Source of the DNA: Baffinella frigidus
Lineage: Eukaryota; Cryptophyceae; Cryptomonadales; Baffinellaceae
Assembly (NCBI GenBank): GCA_026770585.1
Contig: MU646419.1
Location: forward strand, 496,850 to 511,586
Direction: 5' to 3'
Length of the DNA stretch: 14,737 nt
In this document: one piece after another, positions 6,370 through 14,564 of the stretch
Layout of the letters: the number at the start of each line of letters is the position of its first letter
How positions within the stretch are numbered: position 1 is the stretch's first letter
The notes under the pieces: generated by a model
Told to the model about the DNA's origin: nothing
The model's database searches: none
Seen by the model: the letters and a program-made list of their open reading frames with translations, nothing else
Translations under genes and position numbers: made by a program

Positions 6370-6985
6370 CCCATTGAGAGAATTCTAAACACTAAGCCTT
6401 ACACCCTAAACACCAACAACTAAATTCTACACCCTAAACCTTCAACCCTAAAACCTAAACCCTAAACCTTAAACCTGAGACCTTAAACCTGAAACCCAAA
6501 ACCTTAAACCCTAAACCCTGAACCCTGAACCCTAACCCTAAACCCTGAACCCTGACTGCTAAACCCTAAACTTCATCCCCTCGCTATCTGATTAACCTCA
6601 TCGAGAGAACCTTACATTCTACACCCTAAACCATAAACCATAATTCCTGAACCTTCGACCCTAAATCCAAAACCCTGGACCCTGCACCCTCAACCCTCAA
6701 CCCTCAATCCGCAACCTTCAACTCTAAACCCTCAGCCCTAAACCCTATGCCCTAAACCCTAAACTCTAAACCCTAAACCCTAAACCCTAAACCCTAAACC
6801 CTGAACCCTAAACCCTAAACCCTAAACTCTAAACCCTAAACCCTAAACCCCAAACCCCAAACCCATATCCTAAATACTAAAACCTCAACCCTAAATCCTG
6901 CAACCTAAACCCCTAAACCGTTAACCCTTGTCCTTGACCCTAAACAATCTAGCCCGAAACCTTAACCCTTTTGAGAACCTTTAGG
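6370..6985 (+). repeat. Degenerate interstitial CCCTAAA block
   Basis: About 600 bp of CCCTAAA with CCCTGAA, CCCTCAA and CCCCAAA variants, interrupted near 6570-6615. Similar non-telomeric words occur before and within it (CTCATCC...TTGAGAGAATTCTA at 6350-6386 and TTCATCCCCTCGC...TCGAGAGAACC at 6571-6612), hinting at a flank duplication, but no open exon could be supported. Confidence 0.9.
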
Positions 6986-7024
6986 ATTAATGCAATCCCG
7001 CCATAGCCGGACGCCTGGCCTCTC

Positions 7025-7165
7025 CGGTTTCTGCTGCGATCCTTCTGCAACGGAGCGGGTGGTGTGATGCAATCTGAAAGAAGACATGGCCTTTCTGCAG
7101 GATAAGTTCCAGTGTCCGCCCATGCTGGGAGTTAAAAAAACCTAAAAGACCTAAAGGACGTAGAA
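7025..7165 (+). repeat. CCTAAAGGA-tailed repeat copy
   Basis: CTGCTGCGATCCTTCTGCAACGG..., then CATGGCCTTTCTGCAGGATA and the tail CCTAAAAGACCTAAAGGAC. It includes the CGATCCTTCTTGCA-type 5' part also seen at 5581. Confidence 0.8.
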
Positions 7166-7572
7166 TGACTCAGACAGAAACCGTCTACTTCGCTCGCTCT
7201 AGGGCCTGCTACTAAAACAAACCACCACGTCTTTCGTTTGAATAGGTGCCTCACTGAGGCACCAAGAGGTTCCGATTGCCACAACATTCGGTGCGACCGC
7301 CCACCTGTGGAAGTCTAAACCACGTCGGTTGGAGCGTATAAATAGGTGTAGGCCAAAAGCTGCCTTTTAAACACCAAATTCGCTTTTATCCCAAATACGG
7401 GGTGGAACCTGGACGATACCAACGTCTTGTCAGCTCAACGTCGTGTCAGCCCTTGACAACAGCTGTACTGGCACAGGGGTTTTAAACTTCGAGTTCACAT
7501 CGAATCGACGTTTTTCACCTCGATGGCCCCGACGCTTGCAACGATGAGATGGATGTGGACCAACCTCCTATA
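7166..7572 (+). promoter_or_regulatory. Spacer with a TATA-box-like site
   Basis: TATAAATA at 7337-7344 follows the hairpin GGTGCCTC-ACT-GAGGCACC (about 7245-7263). About 30 bp beyond lies GCTGCCTTTTAAACACC. A core promoter firing rightward is possible, but no convincing gene follows, so this is weak. The rest of the stretch shows nothing recognisable. Confidence 0.25.
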
Positions 7573-7645
7573 AAGCATGGCCTTTCTGCAGAACAAGTTT
7601 CAGTGGCCGGCTATGTTGGGAGCTCCAAGAACCTGAAGGTCATCC
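7573..7645 (+). repeat. CCTAAAGGA-family repeat, short copy
   Basis: AAGCATGGCCTTTCTGCAGA, ACAAGTTTCAGTGGCC, TATGTTGGGAGCTCCAAGAA and CCTGAAGGTC, lacking a long tail. Confidence 0.8.
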
Positions 7646-7827
7646 TTCTCAGCCTTTCCGAAGCGGAACGATGCCTGAACCAGCCCTTGTCTGCAGAAAA
7701 TCAAGTCTGTTCCGTGTAGGTTTCTTTTGCCGTCACCAGGTCAGTACTGACATCTCTTTTTAGGTCCTGCTCAAACATTGACTCCGTGTGTGTGGGGGGG
7801 GAGTCTAGGCCGTGCTGGTGTTAGTAA

Positions 7828-7882
7828 AGAGGTCTCTCCCTCTCTCTCTCTCTCTGTCTTTCTCTCTTTCTCTCTTTCTCAA
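7828..7882 (+). repeat. CT-rich microsatellite
   Basis: TCTC runs with TCTTTCTC variants, ending near CTTTCTCAACACAAC. It lies inside a 167-codon open frame (7812-8315) whose N-terminus is therefore a Ser/Leu simple repeat. Confidence 0.85.
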
Positions 7883-8124
7883 CACAACAACACGCACCCT
7901 TCCAGATGGGGTTTGCCCCCTTGACAGTGTACAGGTACAGGGGCAAGTCGCTCATCAGGAGCCGCCCCTCCCACGCCCCGCGCCTCGTGTCCTCTCATCG
8001 ACCCTCGAACTTTACCGGACCTGGTTCAGAACGGCCAGATCTGGTTGCACCTTTCACAGCCTGAATTGGTACCAGGAAAGGAAATCTACGAAAAGTTCTT
8101 TTACAAGCAGATGGTTGCACCTCG

Positions 8125-8580
8125 TGAGGTCCGGACGCGACCGGTTCTTCTTCCCTTCAAAACTTTACAACGCGACCCCTGTACAATTCTTAACAAGGCT
8201 TGCCCCCCCCCCTAAAATCATTAATAATCAATTCCAGGGTCTGTTAGAGGTCAGAAGGAGAGTCGCGTGGTCCCCCTACCACCAGCAACTACCCGCAGCT
8301 TATCCAGGGGTTTGAAACCATTCGGATCCTAGTACAAACCCAAGAAATCTCTTGACTACACCTCCCGATCTCCTGTCAGCAATTTATAGGTCCCTAGGAC
8401 CGTCCTACTGTAGGGTCCTAGGAATAAATAAAATTCGTTTATAAAATTCCAAATCCTTGCAAGGATCCGGGACAAGCTGCAACGAGTTGCTGGTGGTAGG
8501 ACCACCGTCCGGCCCTAAGTATCGGCCTACATGTGCTGTAGGGTCCTACGGGAGTCCGCCTCCTAATTCGTTAAAGAAGG
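8125..8580 (+). repeat. Dispersed repeat copy 1, interrupted by a MITE
   Basis: TCCGGACGCGACCGGTTCTT to GTCGCGTGGTCCCCC, then (after the insert at 8279-8496) GGACCACCGTCCGGCCCTAA to TAGGGTCCTACGGG. It matches copy 2 at 8987-9190 at roughly 85%, apart from a 22-bp stretch present only here (near 8161-8182). Confidence 0.85.
8279..8496. mobile_element. 218-bp MITE with TA target duplication
   Basis: Termini CCACCAGCAACT...CAGCTTATCC and, inverted, CCACCAGCAACT...CAGCTTGTCC match at 22/27. TA flanks both ends (8277-8278 and 8497-8498). The paralogous repeat has an uninterrupted CCCCCTAGGACC at 9107-9117, showing the empty site. A TA duplication suggests a mariner-type transposase (family knowledge). 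There is no ORF inside. Confidence 0.92.
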
Positions 8581-8787
8581 ATTTAGAGCCTTGTCCATCC
8601 CTCCTTTAGGTAATTGTGGCACACAGATGACAATTCACAGGGTTGAAAGAATTTTGGATTGATCTCTTTTAACATTTGTACTACGAGACTCTCAAAATGA
8701 GGGGGGGTGAGAAAGCCATCCAAGGGCTAAAGTTTTTCTAAATTACAATGAGCCAGGAACGTGAGTCATGGAACCACCCAAGCAAAA
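8581..8787. other. Spacer with no recognised feature
   Basis: AT-moderate sequence without open exons. The word GTAATTGTGGCACACAGAT (8613) recurs as GTAATTGTGGTACACATAT at about 9593, a faint repeat. Confidence 0.5.
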
Positions 8788-8872
8788 ATGCCTTTTCTGC
8801 AGTCCTTTCTACGGAAGGGCGTGTCGTTGGCATTGTTGGGAGGAATTAAAACCTAAAGGACCTAAATGCCAC
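8788..8872 (+). repeat. Repeat copy related to 5403-5490
   Basis: ATGCCTTTTCTGCAG, TTTCTACGGAAGGGCGTGTC, GTTGGCATTGTTGGGAG and AATTAAAACCTAAAGGACC match the unit at 5403-5490. Confidence 0.8.
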
Positions 8873-8986
8873 GAAAGCCTCAGCCATGCCCGAGGCCCCT
8901 GTTTCCGCCATCTTTAGACGTTTCATGGGTGGTGTGCAGCCGTTTTCTGCGCCGGCGTTTCGTGTGCGGTCCATATTTATTTTATG

Positions 8987-9190
8987 ATCCGGACGCGACC
9001 AGTTCTTCTTCCCCTCAAACAATTCTTAACCAGGCTTGCCCCCCCCACACAATTATCAATAATTAATTCCAGGGTCCATTAGAGGTCAGCCGGAGAGTCG
9101 CGTGGCCCCCCTAGGACCACTGTCCGGTCCTGGGTATCGGCCTGCATGTACTGTAGGGTTCTACGGGGGTGCGCTTCCTTATAGGGCAAT
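8987..9190 (+). repeat. Dispersed repeat copy 2 (empty site)
   Basis: TCCGGACGCGACCAGTTCTT through GTCGCGTGGCCCCCCTAGGA to TACTGTAGGGTTCTACGGGG, without the MITE of copy 1. Confidence 0.85.
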
Positions 9191-9490
9191 TCGCCCCCGA
9201 TAAAAGGCTTGTGGTAGCCTTCCGTGTCGATTTGATTTGTGCGTGCTACATGTGATTGTAAAAGCACAGGTGACAACAAGTAAATTCAAAATTACCATTG
9301 TTCGCCGCCGTGATGACGCATCACCATTTCGTGATGAAACAAGGTCTAAGAATTCGCTTAGAAAGAGAAGAATTCGCCTGCGATCCCCAAGGGAAAAAGT
9401 CAACTAGGTTCAAATTGCCCAAACTCCAAGGCCCCCGAAAACTCATTCGTCACCGAAGGCTTTAGCCCTGGATTGCCTCGCCCACCCCCC
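9191..9490. other. Spacer with small palindromes
   Basis: GTGATG-ACG-CATCAC at 9311-9325 and repeated AGAATTCGC words near 9350-9378. Open frames here are short and unsupported. Confidence 0.5.
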
Positions 9491-9594
9491 CTTTAGGTCC
9501 TTTAGGACCTTTAGGTTCTTTGAGCTCCCAACATCGGCGGACACCGGAACTTTGTTCTGTAGAAAGGCCATGCTTCCTTTCGGATCACAGCAGT
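9491..9594 (-). repeat. CCTAAAGGA-tailed repeat copy, inverted
   Basis: Tail units (CTTTAGGTC, CTTTAGGACC) followed by GAGCTCCCAACAT, GGACACCGGAACTTTG and GAAAGGCCATGCTTCCTTTC: the family unit in reverse orientation. Confidence 0.85.
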
Positions 9595-9749
9595 AATTGT
9601 GGTACACATATCACCAGGTCATTACTGGGAATATCAGGACGCAACGTTTCATTTCGTGGTACTAAATGGTACGTAGCCACCTTCGATTTCGCAGCTTCTC
9701 GTCCTTTCCACGTCCGATCCGAATACAAGATTTCAGAGAAGCTGTCCTT

Positions 9750-9992
9750 TAGAGCGTTTGCGGTAATTGTTGTCCGTTTTGGACGTACGGTTTTCCGGTT
9801 TCCCGGTTTTGAAAAGGGACTTATAGGACGTGACAAGGATTTTAAATAATACCAGAACAAGGATTTTAAATAGTACCAGAATCATTCTGGTACTATTTAA
9901 AATCCCTGTCACGTCCTATAAGTCCTTTTTCAAAACCGGAAAACCTGAAAACCGTACGTCCAAAACGGACAACAATTACCGCAAACGCTCTA
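9750..9992. mobile_element. Near-perfect ~243-bp palindrome (fold-back element)
   Basis: The left arm (TAGAGCGTTTGCGGTAATTG ...) is complementary to the right arm (... CAATTACCGCAAACGCTCTA), meeting at a single-base centre at 9883. Near the centre the left arm carries a tandem duplication of a ~23-bp unit (GGATTTTAAATAxTACCAGA at about 9838 and 9861), whereas the right arm has one copy. Open frames on both strands here are a consequence of the palindrome. Confidence 0.9.
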
Positions 9993-10021
9993 GCTTCCGT
10001 TATTTCCGATTTATTAGAGAG

Positions 10022-10404
10022 GATTGACTCTTATTGACTCTTATTGACTTTATTCGAAAGAGAAATGCACGGCGCAGAATTGAGGCGAGGTTAGAAAGGT
10101 CCTTTAGGGCGGATTCTATGTGCTTTTTTAATTCGCGAAATACGTAATGCAAAGTCACTTATTGACTTTGAGTTACTTCGAATCTGAGCAAATCTTCAGG
10201 AAAAGCGCAACGCTTCAGCCATAAAACAGTATTGAGACGGGAATCATGTTGAAACGCAACGTTTCGTTAATTGCATTATGTCTTCTTGGTACGTTTTTTA
10301 ATGCAATTAAAATCGCAACGTTTCATTATGTATCACACAATTCGAGCTCAAAGTGGCCGTAAAACGTTTTAGGGCAACTTTGCATTCTGTATTCTGTATT
10401 CTGT
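10022..10404. repeat. Small tandem and inverted repeats
   Basis: ATTGACTCTT units at 10024-10052; hairpin AAAGTCA-CTTAT-TGACTTT (10151-10169); inverted TTAATTGCATTA / TAATGCAATTAA (10267-10278, 10299-10310) bracketed by CGCAACGTTTC words; and ATTCTGT three times (10384-10404). No gene is recognised in the stretch. Confidence 0.7.
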
Positions 10405-10502
10405 CCTCACATAGAATCCAGCCTTAGGAAAAACAATCGGCTCCTTTTGAAATTCCGACTTAGGTTATGATCCTTTTGGTAAATTTTTGACAGGCAAAAT
10501 CT

Positions 10503-10602
10503 GTTGGTCAAACCAACCGATTTTGACCATGGTCTTCCATGGTCAAACGAGCCGGGCTGACACGGCTAGGAATGTCACCGTCTGTAGGAATGTCACCGTC
10601 GG
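10503..10602 (+). promoter_or_regulatory. Palindromic TTGACC sites and 18-bp direct repeat upstream of the zinc-finger gene
   Basis: GTTGGTCAAACCAAC (10503-10517) and TTTGACCATGG-TCTT-CCATGGTCAAA (10522-10547) give TTGACC cores in both orientations. Then TAGGAATGTCACCGTCtG is repeated at 10567-10584 and 10585-10602. The ATG follows 40 bp later. TTGAC(C/T) is the W-box bound by plant-type WRKY factors; a regulatory role here is inference. Confidence 0.4.
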
Positions 10603-10641
10603 TAAAAATCAAGTCAGATCAAATCTTGAGCACGGCCACCC

Positions 10642-13600
10642 ATGGATTCGGGCCGAGGAAGGGGCTCGAGGGGGCGCGGAGGTGGCTTCCCGGGCCGAGG
10701 GCGCGGGCAGGCGGAAGGTGGCGGGCGGGGGAGGGGGAGGGGGAGGGGGGGTGCGAATGGAGAGCGCCCAAAGACCCTCTGCCATCATTTTCAGAGGGGT
10801 GTTTGCTGGCGTGGCGATGACTGCAACTTCTCGCACGACCCCTCCACTGCCGCCACCCCGGGCGCGGCCGCCACTTTCGGCGCGGCTGGCGGCGGGGCAG
10901 GCGGCGGGATCCCCCTTCGCTGCTTCCTCAAGGCAGAGTCGCGTCCGCTTCTGGACGAGAAAGCCGTGCGGAACTTTGTCCGCGCGCTCTCCGCCTGCGA
11001 GGATCAAGTGGAGGTGGGTGCCCCCTTTCGCCGCGGGGCTCTTATGCGCGTTTCATGATTCCTGCCATGACAACTTCCCGCCGCCCCGCAGGTGATCTCG
11101 GGCCTCGGCAAGGCAGGCGGGAAAGGCCAGGAGCATCTCCGCGAGATCTGCGACTGGGTGCATGGCTTCGCAACGTCCCCGGGTGCGCACCTCATCGCCT
11201 GAGGGTTGTGCCCACAGAGAGGACGATGCTGTTCTGATCGCTGCTCAGAACAGCGCGGGTCGACCTGAGGTTTGTGCCCAAAGAGACGACGATGCGGCAG
11301 CGCTGTTCTGATCGCTGCTGCCCCCCTTCTCAACACGGGGCTAGGACGTGGCGCGCAGCGTCGCACTGGCGGCATGTCTCCTTCCAGCGAGACCAGGACA
11401 CCCTGCCATCCCCGTCCTAACCCCTAACCCCCAACCCCTGCACCCCGGACCATGGAACCTTCCTTTCCCCTGTGCGCAGGGCCACACCGGCAGCTGTCCT
11501 CCCAGCTGGAACGAACGCTAGGGCTCATAAACCCTGAACCCTAAACCCTAAACCCTAAACCCATAAACACTAAACACCAAACCCTAAAACACAAAACCTA
11601 AAACATCAACCCTCAACCCTGAACCCTAGACCCTGAACCCTAGACCCTGAACCCTGCAGGGTCGCAGCGGCAGCTGTCGTTCCAGCGCGCGGTGGTCCCC
11701 CTCCTCCGCGTCGTGACACACAAGGACTTCGTCGGCTCCACTCTCAGCGAGGTACCGCACGAGAGGCTTCAGGGTTGGAGCTTAGACTGCTTCTCGGCCG
11801 TCGACATTTCACGATGCTTCTTGGAGATCATTTCGCGCCCCTTCTTAGCCCTTTAGGTCCACACGAGGCTCCACGCTCAGCGAGGTATCCGATGCTCCAG
11901 AATGCCGAGTTACCACTTAGCAGCCACCGGGGCTTCACGGACACAGTCCATCTAAACGATTTGTACTAGAATCTTATACACTTGCATGTAATTCCAACCG
12001 ACGTTCCCCCGGATGTCCGGGGGAAAAGGAACTCGGCGCCTGCTAAGTGGTATGCGATGCTCCAGCGCCCTGCAGAATGCTGAGTTACGATCATCTAGCC
12101 CTGTCTCAGTCCGATTCGGGCTCACCGATTTGGTGAACCCGGGCTGTTTCCCGCTCCAAAGCTGACGGATTTGTACCGCAGACCCAGCATGTCAACTTGC
12201 GAATAGTCGGCCAACCCGCGTGAGGCAGAGCTAGGTGACCCGGTGTGACCTCTAGGTCGGCACTTCACACTTTGTTCGGATTAGTTAACACCCACGTACA
12301 AACGCTGCTCGGGTTAGTCAACTGTCGTGCGGGGGGCTGGTCAGGTCAGGCACTTCACAGGTCAGACAGTTCACGAGACTCTTACGCGAGAGTCTCGTTT
12401 GACCACGCGTTTGACCACGCGTTTGACCACTCGTTTGACCACGCGTTTGACAAAAACAAAAACTGTCACGCCAGTTTGACCACGGTCGTGGTCCTTTGAC
12501 CACATTTGACCACGGTTTGACCACGGTCACGTGACCGTGGTCAAACGTGGTCAAACGAGACTCTGACGTGAGAGTCCACTCTCCCACTCTCGCAGCTCGT
12601 TGAGCTCGCCTATGAGTTTGCTTACCCATTTATCATCGAGCGAAGGCCTTTCCCCCCGGATTTCCGGGGGGAATTCCGGTTGGAATCCATAGCAATGGAT
12701 AAGATTCTAGTACGGATGGTCAAGATGGACTGTATCCGTGAAGCCCCCAGTGGCTGTTAAGTGGGAGCACCAGTTTTGCTTAAATTTCTTTCTCGCCGCC
12801 ACCAGCTCAACAACGACTCCCCCCTCAGCATCAGTTGCTTTACAGAAACGTCTCTGTGTCAAGGTTCTGGAGTTGGTCGCTAGAGTGGAACACCCCAGTG
12901 GGCTCCGCCAATCGGTCCATCTATTTTCGTGGTACTAATTAAGAATTGCTTGGGCAAAAAAATCTTGTCAACCGACAAATCGTCCGGATTTTCGGTCGAA
13001 ATATCCTTCGAAGCCCACTGCGTGGCAGGGTGGTAGCTAACCCGGGAAGGATTGGTAGCATAGAACCGGCAAGGGCGAGTGGCATTGAACGTGACCATCT
13101 CCCACGCCAGACTGCTCGAGAGGGTATCTCCCTTCAGGGTCGTCAATATTTGACGTTCAACCATGCCAAACGTAAACAATCTCCCATATTCCTCTCGGGG
13201 AATTGACTTTTGGCGACCTCTTCCAACAAATCTGGCGTGGTCGCAGGTGAACATCGTGTACGCGACAATGCACGGGTGCGACGGCTTCGAGGAGCAGCTC
13301 ATCAAGTGCCTCCAGGTCTCCCCCACAAGCCACTCCTGCCACGAAACATGACACCAACCTGCGTTTCGGAATCTGAAAACGCGCCCTGCGAGATCGAGAC
13401 AACGATTTCCTATGGCAGGAAATCGTTGTCTCGATGTCCTGCCACGCGAACGATGTGTACGCAGGTTGACTTGCACCGGAAACATTCCAAAAGGAAACAA
13501 ACACGCCAAAAGGCAACACCCTGACGGCGTTATGTTGCAGGACATCACGCGGACCAAGCGCGTCGCGGACGGGAACTCCGCCTACCAGACCGAAGAGGAG

Positions 13601-14311
13601 TGGGGGCCCATAACCTGGATCGACGTCTTCGAGCCCGCCTCAGGAAATTATTAACCCTAAACCCTGAATCCAAACCCCAAACCCCAAACCCCTAAACTCT
13701 GGACCGAAACTCCTGAACCCTACACACTCAACTCTACACCCTGAATCCAAACCCCTTAACTCTTCACCCTCAACCCTGAACCCTGAACTTTGAACCCTGA
13801 ACCCTGAACCCAAAGTCCAATAACCTGCGCACCGAAACCCCTAAACCCTACACACTAAACCCTGAATCCTGAACCCTGAACCCAAAGCCCCCACTCTGAA
13901 CCCAAACCCCTGAACCTTACACACTAAACCCTGAACTCTAAACCCTGAACCCTGAATCCTGAACCCACAGTCCTGTACCCTGAACCCTAATCCCTGAACC
14001 CTGAACACTGAACCCTGCACCCTAAACCCGCCTCAGGACAGTCCCCCATCCACGCACGAAAGTTGACTAATCCAGGCGTTTTCCATTTGCGACCTTTGCC
14101 CTCCAGGTTACGAACCACCCCTGTACAAACCCGCGCCCGGTTCAGTCAACCTGTGTGGTTCAGTTAACCGCGGGGGGACTTGTTCGCAGTGTACTTCCAC
14201 GCGACCCTTCGGAGTTCCAAGAGACTGCAGTCGGACCCGGAGATGGTCGGGAGCGTGCGCGCGCTCACAGAGCTCGCGAGACAGTGGGCGGCGGGAGAGA
14301 CTACACCGCAG
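10642..14311 (+). CDS. CCCH zinc-finger / NFX1-type (ZNFX1/Hrr1-like) helicase protein, N-terminal part
   Basis: Six exons give about 283 residues in phase: 10642-11013, 11092-11182, 11660-11751, 13247-13315, 13541-13643 and 14190-14311. The ATG has a good context (CCACCCATGG). Residues 4-39 are an RGG-rich tract; C47-x7-C55-x5-C61-x3-H65 is a CCCH zinc finger; then FLKAES...AVRNFVRALSACED, EHLREICDW, LSFQRAVVPLLRVVTHKDF, VNIVYATMHGCDGFEEQLIK and TELARQW. The order resembles the region before the helicase in fungal CCCH-containing NFX1-type proteins (SFQRG-LPLLR, VNALY, W motifs, recalled from family knowledge). Those are superfamily 1 RNA helicases linked to small-RNA or RNA surveillance; no helicase motif is visible here, so it would lie past 14737. 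Exon 5 ends CAG|GAAATT (GA rather than GT) and exon 6 ends CAG|GCTCCC (GC). High GC in exons 1-2 contrasts with AT-rich introns. The family call is moderate; exon 1 is the surest part. Confidence 0.65.
11014..11091 (+). other. Intron 1 of the zinc-finger gene
   Basis: 78 bp, GAG|GTGGGT to CCCCGCAG|GTG, phase 0. CATGATT / ATGACAAC may contain the branch site. Confidence 0.6.
11198..11322 (+). repeat. Direct duplication inside intron 2
   Basis: CCTGAGGGTTGTGCCCACAG...GACGATGC...TGTTCTGATCGCTGCT is repeated from 11263 with an extra GGCAGCGC. The first copy includes the hairpin CTGTTCTGA-TCGCTGC-TCAGAACAG (11228-11252). It lies just past the exon 2 donor. Confidence 0.75.
11359..11520 (+). pseudogene. 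Two degenerate extra copies of the exon 3 start
   Basis: After GCGCGCAG, 11359 onward reads (in exon 3 phase) SHWRHVSFQRD and then decays. After GTGCGCAG, 11480 onward reads PHRQLSSQLERTLG. The real exon 3 at 11660 reads SQRQLSFQRAVVPLL. All three keep the same splice phase after an acceptor AG, and telomere-like DNA separates them. The first two cannot continue into a long frame, so they are decaying duplicates or alternative starts. Confidence 0.6.
11521..11659 (+). repeat. Telomere-like block feeding the exon 3 acceptor
   Basis: CCCTGAACCCTAAACCC units with AAACACTAAAC variants, ending GAACCCTGCAG|GG, so the acceptor is built on the repeat edge. A smaller block, CCTAACCCCTAACCCCCAACC, lies at 11416-11440. 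Confidence 0.85.
11911..12052. mobile_element. MITE family 5, copy 1
   Basis: TIRs TACCACTTAGCAG / CTGCTAAGTGGTA, and an internal hairpin CCCCCGGA-TG-TCCGGGGG near 12006. Flanks GGTATCCGATGCTCCAG...GAGTTAC (11884-11913) and GGTATGCGATGCTCCAG...GAGTTAC (12049-12088) are diverged direct repeats; the right one has 10 extra bases. Confidence 0.85.
12095..12234. mobile_element. MITE family 4, copy 2
   Basis: CTAGCCCTGTCTCAG to TGAGGCAGAGCTAG, 140 bp, co-linear with 2335-2473. Confidence 0.85.
12375..12580. mobile_element. Fold-back element with TTTGACC arrays
   Basis: Imperfect inverted ends: GACTCTTACGCGAGAGTCTC followed by GTTTGACCACG at the left, and CGTGGTCAAACGAGACTCTGACGTGAGAGTCC at the right. 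Between them are about eight GTTTGACCAC-type units on + and two inverted (GTGGTCAAAC at 12538 and 12547). A GGTCACGTGACC palindrome sits at about 12525-12537. Confidence 0.85.
12647..12765. mobile_element. MITE family 5, copy 2 (inverted, truncated)
   Basis: CCCCCCGGATTTCCGGGGGG, GGTTGGAATCCAT, ATAAGATTCTAGTAC, AGATGGACTGTaTCCGTGAA and GGCTGTTAAGTGG are the reverse complement of blocks in 11911-12052. The end beyond the hairpin is missing. Confidence 0.8.
12896..13020. mobile_element. Possible short inverted-repeat element
   Basis: CAGTGGGCTCCG at the left and CGAAGCCCACTG at the right (11/12 as inverted ends), with an AT-rich interior that includes TCGGTCCATCTATTTTC as at 4776. No clear target duplication was found. 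Confidence 0.35.
13330..13495. mobile_element. Inverted-repeat element in intron 4
   Basis: The core stem ATCGAGACAACGATTTCCT (13393-13411) pairs perfectly over 19 bp with 13417-13435 around a 5-nt loop. Outer arms also pair in part (CAACCTGCGT at about 13354 and its inverse ACGCAGGTTG at about 13460). It occupies most of the 225-bp intron 13316-13540. Confidence 0.75.
13646..14033 (+). repeat. Telomere-like block in intron 5, flanked by 12-bp repeats
   Basis: About 385 bp of CCCTAAA/CCCTGAA/CCCAAAC units with a longer-period repetition (CCGAAACCCCTAAACCCTACA-type phrases at about 13703 and 13829). CCCGCCTCAGGA occurs on both sides, at 13634-13645 (the end of exon 5) and 14027-14038. Confidence 0.85.
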
Positions 14312-14564
14312 GCTCCCTCCCAACCCGAAACCATCTCCCAACCCGAAACCTTAAACCCGAAACCCGAACCCCGAAATCCCAAACCTGAAAACCCCACACT
14401 CCACACCCTCAAACGGCCTGCTTCCTTCCAATCCCTTTCCCGTCACCAAAACAATGAAGGCTGTTCTCTCTCGCAGAGATCTCGCAGAGAGGTGCGGTCC
14501 TCCACACCAAACCCCAAACCCCAAATTCTAAACCCCAGACCCCAAACTCCAAACCCCAAACCCC
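14312..14564 (+). repeat. Telomere-like blocks between the two copies of exon 6
   Basis: CCCGAAACC/CCCAAACC units at 14325-14410 and 14505-14564. Between them a non-telomeric piece has CTCTCTCGCAG|AGATCTCGCAG|AGAG|GTGCGG, two overlapping acceptor-like sites that may define a tiny exon. Confidence 0.7.

Larger units (their letters stand above)
11752..13246 (+). other. Intron 3, 1.5 kb, crowded with inverted-repeat elements
   Basis: Runs GAG|GTACCG to GGTCGCAG|GTG, both phase 0. It contains MITEs at 11911-12052, 12095-12234, 12375-12580, 12647-12765 and possibly 12896-13020. The tail of exon 3 (TCCACTCTCAGCGAGGTAcC) recurs as TCCACGCTCAGCGAGGTATC at about 11870-11889, a further exon-end duplicate inside the intron. 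Confidence 0.55.

Noticed and set aside
7812-8315. 167-codon plus-strand ORF
   Set aside because: The N-terminus is a CT microsatellite, and the C-terminal part runs through a dispersed repeat and into a MITE; no domain.
9520-10027. Overlapping ORFs on both strands around 9750-9992
   Set aside because: Mirror-image products of the palindrome.
10609-11375. Minus-strand and alternative-frame ORFs opposite the zinc-finger exon
   Set aside because: GC-rich shadow frames; the plus frame has the CCCH pattern, RGG tract and a good start context.
12245-12629. Open frames through the TTTGACC fold-back element
   Set aside because: Repetitive residues (FDHAFDHAFDH and GQTRGQTR) come from the tandem units on both strands.
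12596-12759. Exon reading LVELAYEFAYPFIIER after CTCTCGCAG
   Set aside because: Attractive acceptor and phase 0, but the frame runs into a MITE at 12647 with no donor before it, and exon 3 joins 13247 directly in the expected order.
12830-12890. Exon reading VALQKRLCVKVLELVARV
   Set aside because: No clear acceptor and donor pair in a matching phase; not part of the expected family order.
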